Assembly: GCA_024635885.1 (NCBI GenBank)
Contig: JAGXIA010000125.1
Coordinates: 1-6,214, forward strand
DNA: 6,214 nucleotides
From: Helicobacteraceae bacterium
GTDB lineage: Bacteria; Campylobacterota; Campylobacteria; Campylobacterales; Sulfurimonadaceae
Direction: 5' to 3'
A program made the position numbers and the translations under genes. Shown piece by piece: positions 1-5,505 of the stretch (position 1 is the first letter of the stretch; every line of letters starts with the position of its first letter). The notes under the pieces were generated by a model that was given only the letters and a program-made list of their open reading frames with translations, ran no database searches and was not told the origin of the DNA.

Positions 1-8
1 AATAATGA

Positions 9-755
9 ATGAAATTTAGTGGAAATAATGTTTTAGTTACAGGTTCAAGTCGCGGTATTGGTGCAGAGATTGCAAAAACTTTAGCCTCGTTTGGTTTAAA
101 GGTATGGGTTAATTACAGAAGCGGTGCAGCAGAAGCTGACGCTGTTAAAGAGTCCATCGAAGCTAATGGCGGACGTGCAGCAGTAATCGGCTTTGATGTA
201 AGTGATGAAGATGCATTTACAGATGCTATAAAAACTATAGTAGAGAGTGATGGTGAACTTTCATATTTAGTAAATAATGCAGGTATTACAAATGATAAGC
301 TTGCTCTTCGTATGAAAACTGATGATTTCATGAGTGTAATCAATGCTAACCTTACTTCTTGTTTTATAGGCTGTAGAGAATCTATGAAAGTTATGAGAAA
401 GAAAAAATTTGGTGCTGTTGTAAATATTGCATCTATTGTCGGTGAAACTGGCAACGGTGGACAAACTAATTATGCTGCTTCAAAAGGTGGTGTTATTGCA
501 ATGACTAAAAGTTTTGCAATAGAAGCTGCAACAAGCGGCATCCGTTACAATACGGTAACTCCAGGATTTATTGCAACGGAAATGACTGATGCTTTAAGTG
601 ATGAAATTAAAGAGTCATTTACTTCTAAAATTCCTATGAAAAGATTTGGTAACCCCTCTGAAGTAGCAGAAGCAACCGCTTTTTTACTCTCTGACCACGC
701 TAGTTACATAACTGGTGAAACATTAAAAGTTAATGGTGGAATGAATATGGCATAA
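9..755 (+). CDS. fabG: 3-oxoacyl-[acyl-carrier-protein] reductase FabG
   Basis: FabG is a cytosolic short-chain dehydrogenase that uses NADPH to reduce 3-ketoacyl-ACP to 3-hydroxyacyl-ACP, the first reduction in each cycle of type II fatty acid synthesis. The 248-residue protein has the normal family length. Visible motifs are the Rossmann cofactor loop TGSSRGIG (residues 11-18), the NNAG structural motif (89-92), and the catalytic set Asn114, Ser142, Tyr155 and Lys159, with Tyr and Lys in YAASK. The C-terminus carries the SDR-typical ITGETLKVNGGM stretch (234-245). The ATG at 9 gives a full N-terminus up to the first beta strand; only 8 upstream bases are present, so its ribosome binding site cannot be judged. 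An in-frame TGA lies directly before the ATG (6-8). acpP follows after 131 bases, and FabG's substrate is carried on that protein. The SDR family is broad, but these motifs together with the fatty-acid neighbours make FabG the clear choice. Confidence 0.96.
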   Translation: MKFSGNNVLVTGSSRGIGAEIAKTLASFGLKVWVNYRSGAAEADAVKESIEANGGRAAVIGFDVSDEDAFTDAIKTIVESDGELSYLVNNAGITNDKLALRMKTDDFMSVINANLTSCFIGCRESMKVMRKKKFGAVVNIASIVGETGNGGQTNYAASKGGVIAMTKSFAIEAATSGIRYNTVTPGFIATEMTDALSDEIKESFTSKIPMKRFGNPSEVAEATAFLLSDHASYITGETLKVNGGMNMA

Positions 756-775
756 AAGACATTTTGTCTTTTATG
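751..775 (+). terminator. Inverted repeat at the fabG stop codon, possible weak terminator
   Basis: Bases 751-760 (CATAAAAGAC) and 766-775 (GTCTTTTATG) are perfect reverse complements around a 5-base ATTTT loop. The fabG stop TAA (753-755) lies inside the left arm. No run of T follows the right arm, although the arm itself contains CTTTTAT, so this is not a textbook intrinsic terminator. It may act as a weak terminator, an mRNA 3'-end stabiliser, or both. Its position just ahead of the acpP promoter fits a transcript boundary. Confidence 0.5.
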
Positions 776-828
776 TAAACCACCAATATACGAATATAAA
801 TACAAAATAAATATCTTCCTTTTTTAAA

Positions 829-853
829 TTGCTTAAGTTAAGTATGATATAAT
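829..853 (+). promoter_or_regulatory. Predicted sigma-70 promoter of acpP with extended -10
   Basis: TATAAT lies at 848-853 and is preceded by TG plus one base (845-847), giving a perfect extended -10 element. Upstream are A/T-rich tracts and TTGCTT at 829-834, which is only 13 bases from the -10 and is therefore a poor -35 candidate. Housekeeping promoters in Campylobacterota typically have a strong -10 and a weak or absent -35, which fits. Transcription would start near 860 and give a leader of about 27 bases containing the AGGAG at 877-881. Confidence 0.72.
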
Positions 854-886
854 TACGGGATTTTATACATAAACATAGGAGCTGGA

Positions 887-1114
887 ATGGCACTTTTAGA
901 CGATATTAAAGAAGTAGTAGTAGAGCAATTAAGCGTTAACGCTGATGAAGTTAAAGAGGATGCTAAATTTGTTGAAGATTTAGGTGCAGACAGCCTTGAC
1001 GTTGTTGAATTAGTAATGGCTCTTGAAGAGAAATTCGATATTGAAATCCCTGATGATGAAGCAGAAAAAATTCAAACTGTTAGAGATGTTGTTAATTATA
1101 TAGAAAGTAAATAA
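887..1114 (+). CDS. acpP: Acyl carrier protein AcpP
   Basis: This is the small acidic cytosolic carrier that holds growing acyl chains as thioesters on a 4'-phosphopantetheine arm. Its 75 residues match the usual size of bacterial ACP (about 75-80). The attachment motif DSLD is at residues 35-38, with Ser36 the modified serine, followed by the acidic recognition helix ELVMALEEKFDIEIPDDEAE that contacts partner enzymes. The start is fixed by an AGGAG ribosome binding site (877-881) five bases before the ATG and by alignment to the family N-terminus. It has its own strong predicted promoter and is followed by a terminator-like hairpin, so it may be made as an abundant single-gene transcript, which would fit its need in large molar excess over the synthase enzymes. 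It serves both neighbours: FabG reduces, and FabF condenses, acyl groups bound to it. Confidence 0.97.
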   Translation: MALLDDIKEVVVEQLSVNADEVKEDAKFVEDLGADSLDVVELVMALEEKFDIEIPDDEAEKIQTVRDVVNYIESK

Positions 1115-1127
1115 TAACCTTTTAACT

Positions 1128-1163
1128 CTACTGAGATTTTATTCTCAGTAGTAGAATCTTTTT
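1128..1163 (+). terminator. Probable terminator after acpP, with an alternative hairpin
   Basis: CTACTGAGA (1128-1136) and TCTCAGTAG (1143-1151) form a perfect 9-bp stem with a TTTTAT loop, 13 bases after the acpP stop. The T-rich tract (1159-1163) starts seven bases beyond this stem. A second stem pairs 1134-1141 with 1152-1159 (8 pairs, one a G-U wobble) and abuts the T run directly, but it shares bases with the first stem, so the two compete. Either form could end the acpP transcript, probably incompletely, before fabF. Confidence 0.62.
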
Positions 1164-1198
1164 AGAAGTTTACTTGGTGTTGATTTTTAAAAGTATTT

Positions 1199-1212
1199 TA
1201 TAATTTTATAAT
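1199..1212 (+). promoter_or_regulatory. Tandem -10 boxes before fabF
   Basis: Two exact TATAAT hexamers lie at 1199-1204 and 1207-1212, just upstream of fabF. The first would start transcription near 1211 and leave a leader of about 18 bases that includes the GGAG ribosome binding site (1217-1220). The second would start within or next to that site, which is less plausible. No good -35 is seen at standard spacing; TTGGTG at 1174-1179 is 19 bases from the first box. In A/T-rich DNA such boxes also occur by chance, so this is a moderate call. Confidence 0.5.
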
Positions 1213-1228
1213 AGATGGAGAATATTAA

Positions 1229-2446
1229 ATGAGAAGAGTAGTAGTAACTGGTATGGGTATGATTAACTCGGTTGGAAATGATAAAGAAAGTTCTTTTAAG
1301 GCGATATGTGACGGTGTCTGCGGAATAGATACTATCACTCTTTTTGACCCTAGTGACTACAGTGTACAAATAGCTGGAGAAGTAAAAGACTTTGACCCTG
1401 CAACAGTTATGGCTCCAAAAGAAGTTAAAAAAGCTGACAGATTTATTCACTTAGGTCTTAAAGCTGCTCAAGAAGCTATGCTAGATGCAAATTTTGGCGA
1501 AGATATAGATATGGAAAGATTCGGTATTAGCGCTGGTTCTGGTATTGGTGGTCTTCCTTCAATTGAAAAAAATTCTATCATTTTAAGCACAAGAGGTCCT
1601 CGTAAAATTTCTCCATTTTTTATTCCAGGAGCCTTGGTAAATATGCTCGGTGGATTTGTTTCAATAGAACATGGCACTAAAGGACCAAATCTTTCTAGTG
1701 TAACTGCTTGTGCTGCGGGTACTCATGCAATAAGTGAAGCGTGCAAGACTATTATGTGTAATGGTGCTGAGAGAATGTTAGTAGTTTCTGCTGAGTGTGC
1801 TATAACAGGTGTCGGAATTGGCGGTTTCGCTGCAATGAAAGCACTTTCTACTAGAAATGACTCTCCAAAAACTTCTTCTCGTCCTTTTGATGCTGAGAGA
1901 GATGGTTTTGTTATGGGTGAGGGTGCAGCGTCTTTAGTACTTGAAGAGTACGAATGTGCAGTGGCTCGTGGAGCAAATATTTATGGCGAAATCATAGGAT
2001 TTGGTGAGAGTGGAGATGCAAATCACATCACTACTCCAAGTCTTGATGGTCCTGCACGTGCTATGAAAGCGGCATACAAAATGGCAGGTTCTCCTAAACT
2101 TGATTATGTAAATGCACATGGGACAAGTACTCCTGTAAATGACAAGAATGAAACAGCAGCTGTTAAAGATTTACTTGGTGGGAAAGAAAATTGTCCTCCA
2201 ATGAGTTCAATCAAAGGTCAAATCGGACACTGTCTTGGTGCTGCCGGCGGAATCGAAGCTGTAACTTGTCTTATGGCAATGAGAGATGGCATTATCCCTC
2301 CAACTATTAACTATACAACTCCAGATGAGAATTGTGATTTAGATATTGTTCCTAATGCTGCAAGAGCGGCTGAATTAAATGTAGTTATGAGTAATTCCTT
2401 TGGTTTTGGCGGAACTAACGGCGTATTGATTTTCAAAAAAATCTAG
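1229..2446 (+). CDS. fabF: 3-oxoacyl-[acyl-carrier-protein] synthase II (FabF)
   Basis: FabF is a cytosolic condensing enzyme. It takes an acyl chain onto its cysteine, decarboxylates malonyl-ACP and forms the two-carbon-longer 3-ketoacyl-ACP that FabG then reduces. The protein is 405 residues, close to the roughly 410 usual for the family. It opens with the thiolase-fold strand RRVVVTGMGM. The active-site residues are all visible: nucleophile Cys161 in SSVTACAAGTH, His297 in NAHGTSTP, Lys329 in SSIKGQIGH, and His334. The C-terminal SNSFGFGGTN (388-397) carries the gating phenylalanine Phe393. A Cys-His-His triad, with NAHGTSTP around the first histidine, distinguishes it from the FabH type (Cys-His-Asn). 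FabB cannot be formally excluded by eye, but the sequence and the acpP-fabF-accA order favour FabF. The ATG at 1229 has GGAG eight bases upstream. The stop TAG at 2444-2446 is 17 bases before accA, suggesting one transcript. Confidence 0.96.
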   Translation: MRRVVVTGMGMINSVGNDKESSFKAICDGVCGIDTITLFDPSDYSVQIAGEVKDFDPATVMAPKEVKKADRFIHLGLKAAQEAMLDANFGEDIDMERFGISAGSGIGGLPSIEKNSIILSTRGPRKISPFFIPGALVNMLGGFVSIEHGTKGPNLSSVTACAAGTHAISEACKTIMCNGAERMLVVSAECAITGVGIGGFAAMKALSTRNDSPKTSSRPFDAERDGFVMGEGAASLVLEEYECAVARGANIYGEIIGFGESGDANHITTPSLDGPARAMKAAYKMAGSPKLDYVNAHGTSTPVNDKNETAAVKDLLGGKENCPPMSSIKGQIGHCLGAAGGIEAVTCLMAMRDGIIPPTINYTTPDENCDLDIVPNAARAAELNVVMSNSFGFGGTNGVLIFKKI

Positions 2447-2452
2447 AAGTTT

Positions 2453-2466
2453 AAGGATTTAATTTG
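2453..2466 (+). promoter_or_regulatory. Ribosome binding site that supports a TTG start for accA
   Basis: AAGGA at 2453-2457 lies six bases before TTG at 2464-2466, the ideal distance for a Shine-Dalgarno site. The reading frame from this TTG gives a normal-length AccA, and no in-frame ATG exists until residue 73 (within LIMRDKYELHGDR), which would remove a conserved N-terminal region. The TTG is therefore the likely real start. Confidence 0.8.
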
Positions 2467-3399
2467 GCTACATATTTAGACTTTGAACAAAAAATAAAAA
2501 ATATTCAAGAAGATATTATTTCTGCACAAGTTCGTCACGATGAGCATGCTGTGGGTATTCTTCAAATAGCATTAGATAAAGAAGTTTCAAAAACTTATAA
2601 AAATTTATCTGATTTTCAAAAACTTCAATTAGCTCGTCATCAAGACAGACCATACTCACTTGATTATATAAATTTAATCATGCGTGACAAATATGAACTT
2701 CATGGTGACAGACATTTTCGTGATGATGCAGCGATTGTATGTTATTTAGGGTATATTGGCGAAGAAAAAGTGATGGTTATCGGTGAGCAAAAAGGTCGTG
2801 GCACAAAAAATAAACTGAAAAGAAATTTTGGTATGCCCAATCCTGAAGGCTATAGAAAAGCATTACGTGCAGCTAAAATGGCAGAAAAGTTCAATATTCC
2901 TCTTCTAATGCTTATAGACACACCGGGTGCATATCCAGGTTTAGGTGCAGAAGAGAGAAACCAAAGTGAAGCAATCGCAAGAAACTTACTAGAACTAGCT
3001 GAGCTTGATACACCTACTGTATCTATAGTTATAGGCGAAGGTGGAAGTGGAGGTGCATTGGCTATTGGTGTTGCTGACAGACTTGCAATGATGAGATACT
3101 CTGTATTTAGTGTTATTTCACCTGAGGGTTGTTCTGCAATTTTATGGAACGATCCGACTAAAGCAGAAGCAGCTACTAATGCTATGAAAATTACAAGTAA
3201 TGATTTGAAAGAATTAAATCTTATTGATGATGTACTTGATGAGCCGCTTATTGGCGCACATAGAGATAAAGATAAGAGTGCAGAAGTTATTGCTGAATAT
3301 TTTTTAAAATCTCTAAAAGAACTTCGTGAAATGAGCAGCGAAGATAGAATGAGTGCAAGATATGACAAACTGATGAGCGCAGGTGCTTACTCAGAGTAA
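2464..3399 (+). CDS. accA: Acetyl-CoA carboxylase carboxyltransferase subunit alpha (AccA)
   Basis: AccA pairs with AccD to form the carboxyltransferase, which moves the carboxyl group from carboxybiotin on AccB to acetyl-CoA and yields malonyl-CoA, the committed step that feeds FabF. The 311-residue length fits the family (319 in E. coli). The first 60 or so residues are helical and charged (FEQKIKNIQEDI onward). The crotonase-fold core follows: RGTKNKLKRNFGMPNPEGYRKA spans roughly residues 112-133, then LIDTPGAYPGLGAEERNQ (150-167), and the glycine-rich GEGGSGGALAIG (191-202) that shapes the oxyanion hole. SPEGCSAILW follows at 219-228. Translation starts at TTG, backed by AAGGA six bases upstream. 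No AccD is in the window, which is usual, since many bacteria encode accA and accD apart. The stop TAA at 3397-3399 lies inside a hairpin shared with the convergent exonuclease gene. Confidence 0.96.
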   Translation: MATYLDFEQKIKNIQEDIISAQVRHDEHAVGILQIALDKEVSKTYKNLSDFQKLQLARHQDRPYSLDYINLIMRDKYELHGDRHFRDDAAIVCYLGYIGEEKVMVIGEQKGRGTKNKLKRNFGMPNPEGYRKALRAAKMAEKFNIPLLMLIDTPGAYPGLGAEERNQSEAIARNLLELAELDTPTVSIVIGEGGSGGALAIGVADRLAMMRYSVFSVISPEGCSAILWNDPTKAEAATNAMKITSNDLKELNLIDDVLDEPLIGAHRDKDKSAEVIAEYFLKSLKELREMSSEDRMSARYDKLMSAGAYSE

Positions 3400-3420
3400 T
3401 CTTTACTCTGTCTCTTTTTC
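3392..3420. terminator. Shared hairpin between convergent accA and dnaQ
   Basis: CAGAGTAA (3392-3399) and TTACTCTG (3403-3410) are perfect reverse complements around a TCT loop. The left arm ends with the accA stop TAA, and the right arm starts with the complement of the dnaQ stop. On the plus strand the stem is followed by the T-rich TCTCTTTTTC (3411-3420), which makes a reasonable intrinsic terminator for accA. On the minus strand no T run follows, so termination of the rpe-trpF-dnaQ transcript here is less certain. Confidence 0.7.
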
Positions 3421-4218
3421 AATCTCTTCTTGATTCTCTCTAAGAGGGTCAAACTTTGGTCTTTTGAGCCTTGATGCTTCTTTTGAAAACTTTATTAAAT
3501 CTTCTGCATTATTTATATTTTCTTTACAATTTTCCAAAGATAATTTAAATAGTTCATATGTGGTTAAAACATCACTCATTGCACGATGATGGGTGGCATT
3601 TGGATTTAAGTCAAAATAATCACTGAGGTAAGATAGCCCATATCTGTAAGATACTACAGTCCTCTCAGCCAATCCTAATGAACATAGACTTCTATTAAGC
3701 AGAGGCTCTAAACCAACTTTAGCAAATGAACCGGATATATATTTATAATCAAACTTTACATCATGTGCTACAAAAATAGAATCACGAATAAAGTTTTTAA
3801 ACTCATGTAAAACAATTTTTAGACTTGGTGCATCTTTGGTGTCTTGTATACTTATCCCGGTTATCTTTGTGATATGCTCATTGATTTCATCACATTGAAC
3901 CAATGATTCAAACCTATCTACAATAAGACCATTTTTAACTTTTACAGCAGCTATTTCAATAATCTGATGTTTATCTAGTTTAGAGCCGTTAGTCTCTATA
4001 TCAACTATACAAAACTCTGCTTCACTCATAGAAATGAATTTCGTATCAAAGAAAAAATATCCCTGTTTTTTTACAATATTTAAGCCTTGGGCTCGCCATA
4101 GTTCTAATGAGAAGTCTAAGCCTTCTTTGAGTTGACTTCTTATTGACTCTAATGATAAACCATTTGAAGAAAGTTTAGAGATACTTTTTTGGTCTAAATG
4201 AAAATCATTACTTAGCAT
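3403..4218 (-). CDS. dnaQ: DnaQ-family 3'-5' exonuclease (probable DNA polymerase III epsilon)
   Basis: This is a DEDDh exonuclease that would remove mispaired 3' nucleotides from DNA, probably as the proofreading subunit of the replicative polymerase. In the 271-residue protein the three exonuclease motifs are complete. Exo I is IVDIETNG with Asp73 and Glu75. Exo II is AHDVKFDYKYI with Asp157. Exo III is HHRAMSDV with His211 and Asp216. HITKITGI at 115-122 is also typical of the fold. About 65 residues precede the nuclease core and include a lysine- and aromatic-rich segment (KKQGYFFFDTKF, 50-61); I do not recognise a named domain in them. The C-terminal tail is charged and ends in acidic residues. 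The ATG overlaps the end of trpF by 11 bases, suggesting translational coupling; its own ribosome binding site is weak (AAAGG about 12 bases upstream). An internal Met64 would give a bare exonuclease. As I recall, rpe and dnaQ are neighbours in Campylobacter and Helicobacter, supporting the epsilon role. Confidence 0.85.
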   Translation of the reverse strand: MLSNDFHLDQKSISKLSSNGLSLESIRSQLKEGLDFSLELWRAQGLNIVKKQGYFFFDTKFISMSEAEFCIVDIETNGSKLDKHQIIEIAAVKVKNGLIVDRFESLVQCDEINEHITKITGISIQDTKDAPSLKIVLHEFKNFIRDSIFVAHDVKFDYKYISGSFAKVGLEPLLNRSLCSLGLAERTVVSYRYGLSYLSDYFDLNPNATHHRAMSDVLTTYELFKLSLENCKENINNAEDLIKFSKEASRLKRPKFDPLRENQEEIEKETE

Positions 4219-4792
4219 TTTTAATAAAGGCCTTTACTTTGGATGCTTCTTTTATACCGTGAGAAGCTTCGACTCCACTGCTGACGTCGACGCCATAGAA
4301 ACCATACTCTTTTAATGAAGCAACATTGTCTGCATCAAGTCCACCGGCAAGTATGATCTTTGAGCAGTCTATATCTTTAAACCACTCTATATTTAGTCTT
4401 TTGCCAGCTCCACCGTAAGCTTCACAATAAACATCTATCAGTCTGTACTCATCGTTGTATTGCAGAATATCTTTTGCTTCTTTTGCTCTGATGACTTTAA
4501 TGCAGGGTACTGTTATTTCTTCGTAAAGTTCTGCCGGAACATCGAAATGAAGTTGGGCAAGAGTCGCACCCGTTTCTTGGCATGTGGAATTAATTGTTTT
4601 GGCATCTACATTTACAAATAGAGCAACCTTCTCAACGAAAGGCGGAAGTTTTTTTATTATTTCTTTGGCATCTTCAACTGAGATATATCTTGGAGATTTT
4701 TCATAAAAAACAAAGCCAAGAGCATCTGCTCCTGCTTCTATCGCCATCATGGCATCTTTATAAGAAGTTATTCCGCATATCTTAGCCTTCAT
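4208..4792 (-). CDS. trpF: Phosphoribosylanthranilate isomerase TrpF
   Basis: TrpF catalyses the Amadori rearrangement of N-(5'-phosphoribosyl)anthranilate to the carboxyphenylamino-deoxyribulose phosphate, the third step from chorismate to tryptophan, in the cytosol. The 194-residue protein fits a single-domain TIM barrel of this family (about 200). Catalytic Cys6 sits in KICGIT and the general acid Asp120 in RLIDVY. The glycine-rich YGGAGK (126-131), LAGGLDADNV (148-157) and VDVSSGVE (168-175) form the phosphate-binding loops. The QLH segment at 80-82 is present, followed by Phe where many homologues have Gly. The gene starts 2 bases after the rpe stop, with no clear ribosome binding site, and its end overlaps dnaQ by 11 bases, so it is probably translated as part of an rpe-trpF-dnaQ message. 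No other tryptophan gene is in the window. It is not fused to TrpC as in enteric bacteria. Confidence 0.94.
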   Translation of the reverse strand: MKAKICGITSYKDAMMAIEAGADALGFVFYEKSPRYISVEDAKEIIKKLPPFVEKVALFVNVDAKTINSTCQETGATLAQLHFDVPAELYEEITVPCIKVIRAKEAKDILQYNDEYRLIDVYCEAYGGAGKRLNIEWFKDIDCSKIILAGGLDADNVASLKEYGFYGVDVSSGVEASHGIKEASKVKAFIKNAK

Positions 4793-4794
4793 CT

Positions 4795-5436
4795 TTATAT
4801 CTGCAAACTCTTGATTGCTTCTTCTCTATTTGCATGTTTAAAAACATAACTGCCGGCAACTACAATATCAACACCCGCATCTTTAAGGAGTTGAATATTT
4901 TTATCGCTTACTCCGCCATCTACTTCTATAAGACACTCCGGATTAAGTCTGTTTCTCATCTCATTGAGTTTTCTTGCTTTTGGTATAACAGAATCTATAA
5001 AGCTTTGTCCTCCAAAGCCTGGGTTTACACTCATAAGTAAAACCATGTCTAAATCTTGAAGTAAATATTCTACACTCTCAGGTGGCGTGTGAGGGTTCAA
5101 AACTATTGCAGGTTTTATCCCTAATGAACGTATTTTTTGTATAAGCCTGTGAGGGTGTTTCTCTTCTTCAATATGAAAAGAGATATACTCAGGCTTTAGT
5201 GGTGCAAACAGTTCTACAAAAAAAGTATTATTTTCAACCATTAAATGAATATCAAGTGGCTTTGTTGCGCACTTGGCAATAGCCGATACAACAACCGGCC
5301 CAATTGTCAGATTTGGAACAAAATGACCATCCATAACATCAACATGAACTAAATCACAACCCGCTTCACAAATTTCTTCGACATCTCTTTGTAAGTTGCC
5401 AAAATCTGCAGATAAAACACTTGGTGCTACTTTCAT
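4795..5436 (-). CDS. rpe: Ribulose-phosphate 3-epimerase Rpe
   Basis: Rpe interconverts D-ribulose 5-phosphate and D-xylulose 5-phosphate in the pentose phosphate pathway or a carbon-fixation cycle. It is a metal-dependent cytosolic TIM barrel. The 213 residues match the family. The N-terminal APSVLSADFGNL motif (4-15) is typical. The metal ligands are His31 and Asp33 in HVDVMDGHFVPN, His64 in DIHLMV and Asp173 in EVDGG; Asp33 and Asp173 also act as the acid/base pair. SVNPGFGGQSF (136-146) and VAGSYVF (193-199) supply the phosphate-binding loops. The ATG has AAGGA five bases upstream (5442-5446 on the minus strand), a strong site. It is the first gene of the tight rpe-trpF-dnaQ group and has a -10 box in the 69-base gap before it. 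It shares the (beta/alpha)8 fold with TrpF next door, but the active-site motifs are clearly distinct. Confidence 0.96.
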   Translation of the reverse strand: MKVAPSVLSADFGNLQRDVEEICEAGCDLVHVDVMDGHFVPNLTIGPVVVSAIAKCATKPLDIHLMVENNTFFVELFAPLKPEYISFHIEEEKHPHRLIQKIRSLGIKPAIVLNPHTPPESVEYLLQDLDMVLLMSVNPGFGGQSFIDSVIPKARKLNEMRNRLNPECLIEVDGGVSDKNIQLLKDAGVDIVVAGSYVFKHANREEAIKSLQI

Positions 5437-5505
5437 TTTTTTCCTTAACCCAAAAAGGGTATTATTTTTATGAAATTATACTGTTATAGTAGTTAGAAGA
5501 GACTT
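5437..5505 (-). promoter_or_regulatory. Promoter and leader region of rpe-trpF-dnaQ
   Basis: On the minus strand an exact TATAAT occupies 5475-5480, which would start transcription near 5468 and give a leader of about 30 bases. No -35 of good quality is seen at 16-18 bases upstream. The leader contains a short inverted repeat, ACCC-TTTTT-GGGT (5448-5460, 4 bp), just ahead of the AAGGA ribosome binding site. That stem is too short to call a terminator or switch. No convincing terminator for the upstream CheX-like gene is seen, so read-through into rpe is possible. Confidence 0.5.

Noticed and set aside
1..8. End of an upstream gene before fabG
   Set aside because: TAA (3-5) and TGA (6-8) are present, but eight bases cannot show whether any coding frame ends here.
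113..464. Two overlapping minus-strand frames inside fabG
   Set aside because: Both sit within the intact fabG frame and show no recognisable motif; they are treated as shadows.
2850..3368. A 172-codon open frame on the minus strand opposite accA
   Set aside because: It lies entirely inside the well-supported accA gene, has no ribosome binding site that stands out, and its serine- and isoleucine-rich product looks like the reverse-strand shadow of accA codons.
3403..3500. A sliding-clamp-binding motif in the C-terminal tail of the DnaQ-like protein
   Set aside because: The tail has short hydrophobic patches (for example DLIKF) but nothing that clearly matches the usual Q-x-x-L-F pattern, so a clamp contact cannot be supported by eye.
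5448..5460. ACCC-AAAAA-GGGT inverted repeat in the rpe leader as a terminator or riboswitch
   Set aside because: The stem is only four base pairs, there is no following T run in the direction of transcription, and the leader of about 30 bases is too short for a known riboswitch class.
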